64,000 bases of DNA from Dacryopinax spathularia (lineage: Eukaryota; Basidiomycota; Dacrymycetes; Dacrymycetales; Dacrymycetaceae), in contig JBBPFI010000017.1 in the NCBI GenBank assembly GCA_037974965.1, positions 124,001 through 188,000 of the forward strand, read 5' to 3'. Each line of letters begins with the position of its first letter. Positions within the stretch are counted from its first letter, which is position 1. Positions 1 to 8,920 of this stretch are shown piece by piece. Position numbers and translations under genes: made by a program. Below the pieces are notes generated by a model. The model was not told the origin of the DNA. It ran no database searches and saw nothing but the letters and a program-made list of their open reading frames with translations.

Positions 1-687
1 TTAGAAGGACTGCTGGATCTCGATGCGGTCCAGGCACCTGCTATGCACCTTGGAGACGCCCCTTCGCAATTCAAGAAGAAAATGAAGGCGCAATTCGCGA
101 GAAGGCGTACGCATAATGAGCAGCTCGTCGTCCGCCCATGTGGAATCATTCTCGCTCGTGGTACTTTCTATGGAGCTGAGTCTTTAGAGTCTGTCGCCGT
201 GAGTGTTCTCTTGTGTATGTACCGCTTCCTCGCTAACATCGATTAGGCTTTCCTGCAGACAGTTTTTCCAACAAAGTCCTCCCTCCCTGATGTGTTGTTC
301 TACGACAACAACTGTCAGCTCCACAAGTACATTCACGAGCGGCCGAATCTTCGGCAATACTTCAAAGATACCGCCCTCGTAGTCGATGTGTTCCATTTCA
401 AAAGTAAGCACACAGAGAAGGACTGGTACTGCGGCTACCATTGTAATGCGTCCGCGTACCCTGATCTTTTCGATGAAGCTTCCAAGCAATGGACTTTCAA
501 CTCCTCCAAGTGCAAGCAGGTCAATGCTTGGATCAGGAACTTCTATGCCATCGTACGGGAGATGGGGCCGGTGCAATTCGAATTCTTCTTCGACGAAGCC
601 ATCAAGGTACATAATCGATGTGTCGTAGAGGACCTCCGCCGGCGGGGTCAAGCTCCTCATATCATACCATCCGCTGCTCTGGAATAG
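1..687 (+). CDS. KDZ-transposon-associated cysteine-cluster protein, 3' part (partial)
   Basis: The gene is open at the left edge. Exons are 1-198 and 247-687, joined by a 48-bp phase-0 intron (GTGAGT...GATTAG). The product resembles the C-terminal part of the large agaricomycete proteins that carry CxC5/CxC6-type cysteine clusters and accompany KDZ (Kyakuja-Dileera-Zisupton) DNA transposases. Recognisable blocks, in order, are LFYDNNCQLHKYI, VDVFHFKSKHTEKDWYCGYH, then FNSSKCKQVNAWIRNFYAIV and FFFDEAIKVHNR. The Cys/His residues of the middle block (WYCGYHC) are present. The family assignment comes from remembered family sequence, not from a search. The protein may be a domesticated or transposon-borne product. 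Its 5' part and any transposase lie outside the window. Confidence 0.62.
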
Positions 688-780
688 TCTTGTTTTGCAT
701 CCCTGTTCTCTTTTGTGTTTTTAAAGTAGTAATGAGAAGGAGGCGCTGGTCTGAACTGGTCGGGACTGAATGCTGGAGAT

Positions 781-1287
781 ATGAGCATCTGCGAATCCTC
801 CACGAACCAGACCAACTCCGCAAGGGTTCATCTGTCTGCACAACGTCTGAACAGCTGGGAGTGCTCTGCCATGTCGCTGGACTCAAACGTTAGGAGATGC
901 AGCGTTCGCGAATCCTCCACAATCCAGACCAACTGGGGCAGAGCTCATCTGGCCATGCGTGGACGAAGCCTCTCGAGCAGCCGGGTTCGACATTGCTCTG
1001 GGATATCAGTGGACTCAAGAAGTGGATTCCCGCAGCGTCTGCAAATCCTCCACAAACCAGACCAACTATGTATCGACTCGTCTAGGCTGTCCAGCGCCTT
1101 AACTCAAAGCTACGACGACGATCCTCCCCTAAGAGGTTACCCTGACAGAGGGTACCAGATGTCCAGCAAGGCCGCAGAGGGCGACAAGAGCCAAGGAATG
1201 TGGGATGGCCGTTGCCTGATCGTACCTGCTGCGACTTTGTATGATACGCAAGCTTTCGCATGCGAATCTCCCACAAACCAGACAGCG
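781..1287 (-). repeat. Cluster of four 33-bp dispersed motifs, reverse orientation
   Basis: There are four degenerate copies of the dispersed motif, read here as CTGCGAATCCYCCACAAACC followed by AGACCAAC. They lie near 784, 903, 1037 and 1257. The first three are spaced about 117 and 133 bp apart, and the spacer sequence between them is also repeated (an AGCTCATCTG-like stretch followed by a TCGCTGGACTCAA-like stretch). The spacer type is the same as in the roughly 132-bp units at 4.33-4.6 kb, so this block is an inverted relative of that array. Confidence 0.85.
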
Positions 1288-1484
1288 ATCCGGTTCTACC
1301 TTGAAAGCAATCATATTAAAAGAATAACGGTAACTACGGGTCGATATTATTAGGATCTAGTTAGGCGCTGGAAACGATAAGGAGTGTGGGTACCCTTGAA
1401 ATGGGGCGGAAAGGAACGTGCAGGGCAGCGGTCAAGGAGGGATAAGGACTTACAAGAAGACAATCAGACGCGGCATATATGAGA

Positions 1485-3147
1485 CTACACTCGCTGTTTC
1501 TTTGACTTACGAATCTCGCGTGACTTGTGGGTCTCCTTGGACTTCCCACGCGCCTTTGGGCTTGTTTTGCCATCGCCGGGGGCTGCTCTGGCGAGCGCTT
1601 TGGCTTCTGCAGCGTCTCTCCGGAATGCGTTCCAGGATCTGGACGGATGACGTTGAAAATCGGCCTTGACGGATTCGGGTGCCTGAAGGTAATAGGTCCT
1701 CTGGTCGTAGTATGTTGAGCGAGGAACGCGGTACTTCATGACGGATAGTATAGCTCGCTCCACTTCCACCCCTTCGACGAGGTTCAACCGACTGACTTTG
1801 TCCATCGCGCTTATGACTTCCCCGAAGCTCAGCTCGCCAGGCCATTTCGGGGCAGCCTTGCTGGAGGTTTTGCAGGCAACCGACACGTCTGACGAGGACG
1901 ATATGGAGAGAACGCTGGCGATTACCCCGTCGACCGACGGGAGGCTTTGTACCGAGCTGTTGGATGGCACGCGCTTGCGCTTTTGGACCTCGTCTGGGCC
2001 ACCCTGCTTCGCTCGGCTCAATCTCTCCGTCTCTTTCCCTATCCCACTCTCCTTCTCTATCCCGCTCTTCTTCTCTATCCCGCTCTCCTGATCAGTTTGG
2101 TGTACCTTTGAAGTACCCCTGAAGAGCAAGGCAGGAGTCGTTACAGTACGCTGCTTTGTGTTATCCCGCACAAGCGTCTTCCAAGGTGATGTTTGATGGG
2201 TTGATCGACGAGGAGAGTCGCGCAATAACGTTGGATACACCACTTGGGCGGTTTCGGCTTGGACATGGGGCAGATCGTTTCCGACACCCGGCAGACGACA
2301 TAATAGTCTTTCTCCCTTTTGGACGGAGCGTAGGACCTCCTTGCCATAGAGCTCCCATCTACCTGTGGCAGCGTTGAAGAGTTCCAGGGCGGTGTAACCG
2401 TGACCAATCTTGCTCTCCAACCATTTGGCCACATGCTCACCCCACTCACTGATCCTCGTCATCAGCCCGCTCGTGGACCTTTTCGCTAGAATGCCGGGGA
2501 TAGGGAAAGCTTCATCCTGGAGAACAGATTGGTATGATTGACATGGCGAGAAAGCAACTACGTACCGCAGTAAGCACCACCAAGGTGAATTGTTGTGCCA
2601 GCTCGTCCTCCCGAGCGCGCTCTTCTTGCGCCTGCACTTGCTGGTGCTTATGCGCCATGATTGCCTCCTTCCTTGCTTCTGAAGCTATCGGAGGGAATGG
2701 CCGACCGAGGCGACGTGAATCGCTTGCAAGCGACGGTCCCTGAAATGCGCGAGAGTTCTGCGAAACCCCAGGACGCACGTTGTCCAACGGCATTGATGCC
2801 AATAGATCGGGAAGTGCGTCAACATCGATGATGTCCGGTGGCGGCTTTGCTTCAGCTTTGATGATTGCATCGACGTTCCCCAGGCCAGTTCGATGTACGG
2901 GACAATCGTAGTGTGATTGATCCTGTCGAATTCGGCAGCATGTGCGGCAGAGAGTGTGCAGGCACTGCACGTTGGCTGGCTTCTTGCATCCCGTGCACGC
3001 TTGCTTCACTTTCAGAGGCAGTCTCGAAGGTTTTCCCGTGCGAGAGGGCTGTGTCGCAGGCTTGGCCGGGCTTGACGCAGGACTTGGGCGAATATTCACT
3101 CCAGAAGCAGCTGACCATTCCCTGAGCTCCATCTCCACGACGCCCAT
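1485..3147 (-). CDS. Hypothetical protein with N-terminal cysteine-rich zinc-finger-like motif
   Basis: Two exons, 2566-3147 and 1485-2516, are joined by a 49-bp phase-0 intron and give 537 residues. A Cys/His cluster sits near residues 48-85, reading CTGCKKPANVQC, then CRTCC and CPVH; it is likely a zinc-binding fold. Next comes an acidic/proline-rich linker and a Gln/Glu-rich helix (HKHQQVQAQEERAREDELAQQ). After the intron there is a conserved-looking block (ISEWGEHVAKWLESKIGHGY) and a very basic C-terminus rich in SKETHKSREIRKSKK, a candidate nuclear signal. Residues near 330 contain an in-frame ESGIEK repeat encoded by the 18-bp minisatellite. An upstream reading frame (DHFDASFDFGTPAIDPDL) preceded by an acceptor-like CTAACACACAG suggests one more 5' exon, so the N-terminus is uncertain. 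I do not recognise the function. Confidence 0.6.
2031..2090 (-). repeat. 18-bp GA-rich minisatellite inside coding sequence
   Basis: On the minus strand there are about three copies of an 18-bp unit (GAGAGCGGGATAGAGAAG). They are in frame in the Cys-cluster gene and encode ESGIEK repeats. The unit is the same as in the non-coding arrays at 5.56-6.19 and 8.69-8.84 kb. Confidence 0.85.
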
Positions 3148-4158
3148 GAGATCTGGATCAATTGCCGGGGTGCCGAAATCGAATGATGCGTCGAAGTGAT
3201 CCCGATCATCGCACTACTCTGTGTGTTAGTACTATCGTAGCATCACGCAGTTATCTGGCGCACCCGAATACAGACCCGTCCCCAGTTCTCGGGATGTTCT
3301 GAGCGACGGTCGTATGCGACATATGGTTTGCCAATCAAACCACAGATTCGGCAAGGTTTTGCCGAAAACCCCTCTCGCCCCCAAAATTCGAGAACCTTCA
3401 TGACATCGCCCCGACAGGTCGCCTTTGGCACCCATATGGGAGGCAGGTTACCAAATTGGGGTGGCATAGAGCCAAACGCACAAGACTAGGAAGACGAGAA
3501 TAAAGACACGCGCCTGAGACAAAAATGAGCCCCGACGCCATCAAAAAACAGGGACTTAAGCGGGAGCGCACGGACCTGCTTTGTTTAGGGTGAACTAAGG
3601 CCTTGGCTGGCCATACCTCTGTTCGAAGACAGCGGGGTTTGGGAGGTACAGGAATTGGGAGCCACGCAATATAGAAGCCACAAGATTGGAGCGCCGCTGG
3701 TTTCAAAGGCCACCAGGTTTCGAAATTGCCCGCTTTGAGGATCGCCAGATCTGAAGATCGCCAGATTTGAGGACCGCCCAATACCACGGCCGCTGTATTA
3801 TATCGCCGGCCAATGCGATCGCCTCATGATCCTCCACCCACTGGGATGGACCGTGAGGTCTTTTGAGAGCGGACGGATATGGGGACCGCGGGCCACCGGG
3901 GACGATGGCTTCTGGGGCCGACCCTTTCGAGACGCAGCTGGGGCGCGAGTGAAAGGGGAGTTTTGTCGATAGAGACCATCGTGTTATGTTGTCGATTGGG
4001 CGTTGTCCGATTGGGGTGAAAAACAAAGTAGCATTCAGCGTCAATACAACAACCGGTTCCCGCGAACAGTTGACAGTTGAAAGGCATTTTTCATCCTGTC
4101 CGCAAACAGTATTTAGGGCTGCTACATTGGCTGCAACAGATCGTGCCGATGCGGCGTC
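3148..4158. other. Gene-free stretch
   Basis: I see no convincing coding potential. At 3733-3780 there are short internal repeats of GATCGCCAGAT. A copy of the 55-bp dispersed repeat lies at 3467-3520, and a 5' exon of the gene ending at 3147 may start near 3200. Confidence 0.5.
3467..3520 (+). repeat. 55-bp dispersed repeat, copy 1
   Basis: This stretch contains GAGCCAAACG, then AAGACTAGG and ACACGCGCCTGAG. It lines up with 5641-5718 and 8840-8920 over about 50 bp with scattered mismatches. Confidence 0.65.
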
Positions 4159-5393
4159 GACCTGGTTTGTGGGGGATTTGCAGGCCAAAGGGTGCCTCCC
4201 CCCAGCTTGCTCAGCCTGCGATTGCGCGCCTTCATCCACAAGGCGAGGCGTGGGGGAGGAAGGCGAAGCTCGGCCGAGGGGGCTGCTCGAATGGGCTCGT
4301 CAATGGTGATCAAGATGAACACATTTGCCTAGTTGGTCTGGTTTGTGGAGGATTCGCCGACGCCGCGTGATTCCACTTCTTGAGTTCACCGATAACCCGA
4401 GCACTGTCGAACCCGGCTGCTCAGGAGGCTTCGTCCATGCATAGCCAGATGAGCTCTGCCCCAGTTGGTCTGGTTTGTGGAGGATTCGCGAACGCCACAT
4501 CTCTTGACGATTCAGTCCATCGATAACCCAGAGCTTTGTCCAACCCCCGGCAGTCAAGGGCTCGTCTTGCGCAGACAGATGAACTCTTGGCGAGTCGGTC
4601 TGGTTTGTGGAGGACTCGCAGTTGACGCCATGCACCTTCTACCCACAGTTGAGAGGAGGACAAAGACGTCACATCCCATACTGCCCTCGAGATGTTGGTC
4701 TGGTTTGTGGGTGATTCGCAGACGACTTCTTGCACTTCTGCTACAACAGACGCACGGGTGCATCGAACGAGCACGTCTAACCCGGCCTTCAAGCTGCTGG
4801 ACTGGTTTGTGGGGGATTTGCAGACGACACCATGCTGTTCCGCTGTAACTGAAGGGCGGTGAACGGTACAATCGCAAAAGAGGTGGATGTATCCGGCGTA
4901 TCGACCCGGTACTCGTGTGGTGGTCTGGTTTGTGGTTGATGGATAGACAACGACTGGCGCTCCTCTAACAGCAGAGTGGAGGCTGTACCCGGCGAAGCTT
5001 GCTAGTGGTGCAGGATGGTCTGCAATGTCGTTTATGGTAGGCGAAGCGCTTCTGTACCATCTGACGAGCACGGCACTTTGCATATGAGCACTTGTGCAGT
5101 CGGTTGATGGGGGACTCGCAGATGACGAATCGCTCATCCGTTATAGCGAGTGGGAGGCTGCTCGAGGAAGGGTGCAACCGCTCATGTTTCAACATGACCT
5201 TGGACGAGCGTCGTGCTCGTATCGAACAGGAGCGTCGTGCTGGCGGCGATACGGGCATATGGCTGGCGAAGAGCATGTGTTCCGTCTGGCAAGGATAAGT
5301 CGTAAATGAGCCCTTCAGTAATTGAATAGTGGGGAAGTCGTAGGCGAGCCCTTCTGTAGTTGGTCTGGTTTGTGGGGGAATCGCAGACGCCGC
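4159..5393 (+). repeat. Array of nine 33-bp dispersed motifs, forward orientation
   Basis: Copies of the motif (TTGGTCTGGTTTGTGGGGGA followed by TTCGCAGACGACG) lie near 4159, 4332, 4464, 4594, 4694, 4796, 4919, 5098 and 5359. The steps 4334 to 4466 to 4596 are 132 and 130 bp. The steps 4596 to 4696 to 4798 are 100 and 102 bp. Two unit types, a roughly 132-bp and a roughly 102-bp one, therefore meet in this one array. The outer copies (4159, 4919, 5098) are more decayed. Confidence 0.88.
5172..5282 (+). pseudogene. Decayed fragment of exon 2 of the 13.8-14.9 kb gene
   Basis: The + strand can be read as CNRSCFNMTLDERRARIEQ, then ERRAGGDTGIWLAKSM. This matches the start of exon 2 of the minus-strand membrane-protein gene (NRSFFNMTLDERRDRIEQ, ERRAGGDAGIWLVQSI) almost residue for residue. 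No start, stop or neighbouring exon of that gene is present. Confidence 0.85.
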
Positions 5394-5559
5394 GTCGTCC
5401 CTTTCTTGATAACGTCCCAGCGCCCTATGCAGGGATCACGAGTGGTGGTGGCTTTGCTTCAGCTATGGAAAACACAATCAGCGGAAGGTGCTGTGGTAGA
5501 TTCTTGCCCGCATTACCTTGATTCGCAGAGTAGGACTGGGCATTGGCTGAGTGCCATCG

Positions 5560-6186
5560 CCGAGGGAGATAAGGGTATAGAAGGAGAGAGGGATGAAGAA
5601 AGATAGAGGGATTTAGAAGGCGAGGGGTATAGTGAATGCAGATCGTACACGACGAGAGCCAAACGGCGAGATTAGTCTGAACAATTACACAGACAGTCGG
5701 ATGGACGTGTACGAAAGCTAGCGGGATAGGGAGAGAGGGTAATAGAGGGAGAGAGGGAGATAGAGGGAGGGAGATATAAAGGAACGAGAGATAGAAGGAG
5801 AGAGGGAGATAGAAGGAGAGAGGGAGATAGAAGGAGAGAGGGAGATAGAAGGAGAGAGGGATATAGAAGGAGAGTGGGAGATAGAAGGAGAGTGGGAGAT
5901 AGAAAGAGAGTGGGCGATAGAGGGACGGAGGGAGATAGAAAGAGAACCAGAGATAGAAGCAGAGCGAGAGATGGAAGCAGAGCGGGATGCAGAAGACGAG
6001 AGGAATAGAGAAGACGAGAGGGATAGAGAAGGCGAGAGGAATAGAGAAGGCGAGAGGGACAGAGAAGGAGTGAGGGACAGAGAAGGCGAGAGGAATAGAG
6101 AAGGCGAGAGGGACAGAGAAGGAGTGAGGAATAGAGAAGGCGAGAGGGATAGAGAAGGAGTGAGGGATATAGAAGGAGAGCGATAG
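5560..6186 (+). repeat. 18-bp GA-rich minisatellite array
   Basis: This long array uses 18-bp units of the form GAGAGGGATAGAGAAGGC or a variant with GATAGAAGGAGA. It is interrupted at about 5636-5719 by the 55-bp dispersed repeat. The 3' half (5971-6186) is regular enough to be open in one frame as (ERDREG)n, but there is no reason to treat it as a gene. Confidence 0.93.
5641..5718 (+). repeat. 55-bp dispersed repeat, copy 2
   Basis: This stretch contains GAGAGCCAAACGGCGAGA, then GAACAATTACACAGACA and GGACGTGTACGA. It corresponds closely to 8840-8920, where the same sequence forms the 3' end of the 8.9-10.1 kb gene. In both places it adjoins the 18-bp minisatellite, so the two were probably copied as one block. 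Confidence 0.8.
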
Positions 6187-6411
6187 ACTAGCTCAAACGG
6201 ATAAGACAGTAAGTGATGAAATGTAGCGCATATAGACAGTTAAAAGGACATGAACGGGTCGCACGATTTACAACTGAAGTGCTTAGCCGAAGTACCGCGT
6301 CAAGCATTACTCTTGTGAGCCTTCACTTGAGCAGAACTGTTGGGACCGACCAGTTAGCGACTGCAAACAGCACGACTGTCGCAACTCACAGTGTAAGACA
6401 CAGACTCACGG

Positions 6412-6457
6412 GACCAGATCAGGGACTCATGGGCGTAGTGGAGATGGAGCTCATGTC
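6412..6457 (+). pseudogene. Fragment of the 5' coding region of the 1.5-3.1 kb gene
   Basis: The stretch CTCATGGGCGTAGTGGAGAT followed by GGAGCTCA differs by one base in 28 from the region around the putative start codon of the minus-strand Cys-cluster gene (near 3130-3150). The similarity stops just after it. Confidence 0.6.
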
Positions 6458-6642
6458 CATTGGGCAGTTGATTCTGTACTGCGAGCTACCGTTGTGGAAC
6501 GACCGCCGTATCATGAGCTTGCCTCACTGGAACCACATTGTCGGCGTCCATACCAGCATATATGCAGTCCCACCCACTCATCACAATCGATCGCCGATGA
6601 TTCCTGTAACAATATCAGCAAAACACTCCCAGCCACAGCACA

Positions 6643-7434
6643 TCGCCTGCAAATCCCCCACAAACCAAGGGATCAATAGGCTCATACCTGCTCATTAGGG
6701 ATGCGACTGTCCCTCTGCCCGCCATACCCTCCGAATAACAGAATCCATTCCTCCATTTTCACCCTCTCATCCGCCCATCTTAACGCTCCTCAGCCCTGAT
6801 AAAGACCACCCGTCGCGGCATTGAGCAAGTGAGCGAGGAGCGTAGTCGTAGGGATCGCAATTTCAAGTATTGCAGCTCGTACAATGCATCCGATTGAACG
6901 CTGGTCCGAACTGCTCTCGAAGCCAATTAGCGCACACATCATGCTGATAGAGCAGGACATATGGCACCTGATCAAGCTGCACCGTCGCCTGCGATTCCCC
7001 CACAAACCAGAAGTCATGGGTGCATCTCTACTGGGAAGAGAACGTTTCCCATATCATAGTGGCTAGGCCGTGCATGCAGAGCCGTCGTCCGCAAATCCCT
7101 CACAACTACACAATCAGCCACCGGCCGTCAAGCCACACCAGACCTCCACTACTTGGTTAAGGAAGACAACAAGATACATACAAGCAGTCGCCTGCTAATC
7201 CCCCACAAGCAGAACAGATGCTTGCTTGGTTCGAACAGTTTGGAGAACGATATCGGGCCGCGTTACATCTTCTGCGGGCTTCATCATTGACCATCGACGC
7301 CCAAGCCACGAGTACGCTAGATGCATGAAGTTAGCGCAACTCTGCAGGTCAGAAGATGTACTCACCTAGTCAAGCACCACAAAATCCGTCAGTCATTGGT
7401 GATCGTCGTCTGCGAATCACCCACAAACCAGATA
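6643..7434 (-). repeat. Five scattered 33-bp dispersed motifs, reverse orientation
   Basis: Degenerate copies (GCCTGCGAATCCCCCACAAA type) lie near 6643, 6982, 7085, 7186 and 7406. Spacing is irregular (339, 103, 101 and 220 bp). The two roughly 102-bp steps echo the regular period seen elsewhere. Confidence 0.8.
6755..6862 (-). pseudogene. Decayed fragment of exon 1 of the 13.8-14.9 kb gene
   Basis: The stretch CACCCTCTCATCCGCCC and then CGTCGCGGCATTGAGCAAGT...GCGTAGTCGTAGGGAT matches 14545-14645 (exon 1, peptide IPTTTLLANEFNAATGG). On the minus strand it still reads IPTTTLLAHLLNAATGG. It lies in the opposite orientation to the exon-2 fragment at 5.2 kb, so the two pieces did not arrive as one colinear copy. 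Confidence 0.8.
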
Positions 7435-7537
7435 TATGACATATATCCCCAGAATCACCAGACCACTTGTGCGCCGAATTCTCCCACCCATCTACTGCTC
7501 TTCCCAAACTACGGTTGCAGGGCCGAGACTGGTTATG

Positions 7538-7690
7538 CCATCCGGAAGGTGCAGACGCTACCGAGGTAAAGGAGTGTCATCATTCCTCGGCAATCGTGGG
7601 TCGGCGGTACGGTGTTGAGTACTTCAACAAACGTTGGACAAGCATAGGCAAGAGGGTATAGAGTACAAACACCTCAACGACCTTTCTGGG
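7538..7690 (+). pseudogene. Decayed fragment of exon 1 of the 10.5-13.2 kb gene
   Basis: Blocks GGAAGGTGCAGACGCTACCG, AATCGTGGGTCGGCGGTACG, ACGTTGGACAAGCATAGGCA and ACAAACACCT line up in order with 10975-11205 of the large + strand gene. Gaps and substitutions have removed the reading frame. Confidence 0.7.
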
Positions 7691-8686
7691 CCTGCACTCG
7701 CGCCATCAGTGAAAATCTCTAAGTTACAGGGCGAATCAGGAGGAGGAAGCCATGCTCACCGTGTAGAACCCTGCGAACCACCTCACCTGCCATTGCTCCA
7801 ATCGCTCGCCCATCCACCTGACCTTTCGCGCCCTTTTCTGTTTGCGAAACGCAAATCATCCGTGCTTTGTACGCATTGTAGCGTCTTCGGAGTGATAACG
7901 ACGCGGATGATAGCAAAGATCAAAACAATACCCTGAATTGCCAACGCCACTGGAGACGCGCTTGCCAAACAATAGCACACGTGATCGATATTCCTTTTGT
8001 AGCGCAAGATTGCATCGACAGTTCTTTCTACCGGCGCTTTGCTGGCACGGCTTTATTTTTCGGTGGTATTTGATACTAGCGGTTTCCAAAGTACATGGCT
8101 TAGATTCTAGGCGGGCCCCATTTGGTGCGGCGCCTATTTCCATTGGTGATGATGGCCCGTGCGTTGGTCTTCTGATGGTCCCATTACTCTGAAGCCCTCT
8201 ATTCTTTCGGTCGTCAAACCCATCGTTTCTGCCATCCAGCGGGTCTTAAACCCATTTGGGCTAGAGACCAGTGGCTCTCAAACCCATTCGCGCGCCAAAC
8301 CGTCGAATTTTGATACAATTGGTTTTCGAATGCATTGGTACATATCTTATGGACTCTGGTGGTGTTACCATTCTCAACGTCTTACAAGAGGGCAATACAC
8401 GGTCGTACGGCGCGTTATCGACGCGCATGCAAGGCCTTTCTGGTGCTTTGCCTGGTACTCAGCTAAATGTGCCTTCTTGTATTCGCGGGCGTAACTCAGC
8501 CGACGTTATTGGGACACTCGAGAGGAACTAATGCAGACGGGACAGTGCCAATCATGCCTGGATATGCATGGCTATGAGGAATACAAGGAAACCAGCTGTA
8601 TTCATGACGGGAAGTAGTGAATACCCTACAGGTATCGCTACGTTCGGGATGCGAGAACCTACATCCGTGTTTGGAAGAACTACAGA
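7691..8686. other. Gene-free stretch
   Basis: I find no coding region I can support. At 8200-8350 several short AAACCCATT-type words recur without forming a clean tandem array. Confidence 0.5.
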
Positions 8687-8689
8687 GAA

Positions 8690-8841
8690 GGAGAGAGGGT
8701 CATAGAAGGAGAGAGGGTCATAGAAGGCGAGAGGGTCATAGAAGGCGAGAGGGTCATGGAACGCGAGAGGGATAGAGAAGGCGAGAGGGATAGAGAAGGC
8801 GAGAGGGATAGAGAAGGCGAGAGGGATAGAGAAGGCAGGTT
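8690..8841 (+). repeat. 18-bp GA-rich minisatellite array
   Basis: About eight units of 18 bp (GAGAGGGATAGAGAAGGC; the first ones are GAGAGGGTCATAGAAGGC). The array ends where the 55-bp repeat and the 3' end of the minus-strand gene begin. Confidence 0.92.
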
Positions 8842-8920
8842 GTATTGTACATGACAAGAGCCAAACGGCAAGACTAGGCGGAACAATTACACAGACACAC
8901 GCCTGGGCGTGTACGACGTC
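8840..8920 (+). repeat. 55-bp dispersed repeat, copy 3
   Basis: This stretch contains AGAGCCAAACGGCAAGACTA, then GAACAATTACACAGACACAC. It overlaps the last codons and stop of the minus-strand gene starting at 10089, which may be the source of the two other copies. Confidence 0.75.

Noticed and set aside
3733-3780. GATCGCCAGAT short repeats
   Set aside because: Only three imperfect copies; too short to call an element.
5971-6186. Open frame encoding ERDREG repeats
   Set aside because: It is a by-product of an 18-bp tandem repeat whose length is a multiple of three; there is no start context or flanking unique coding.
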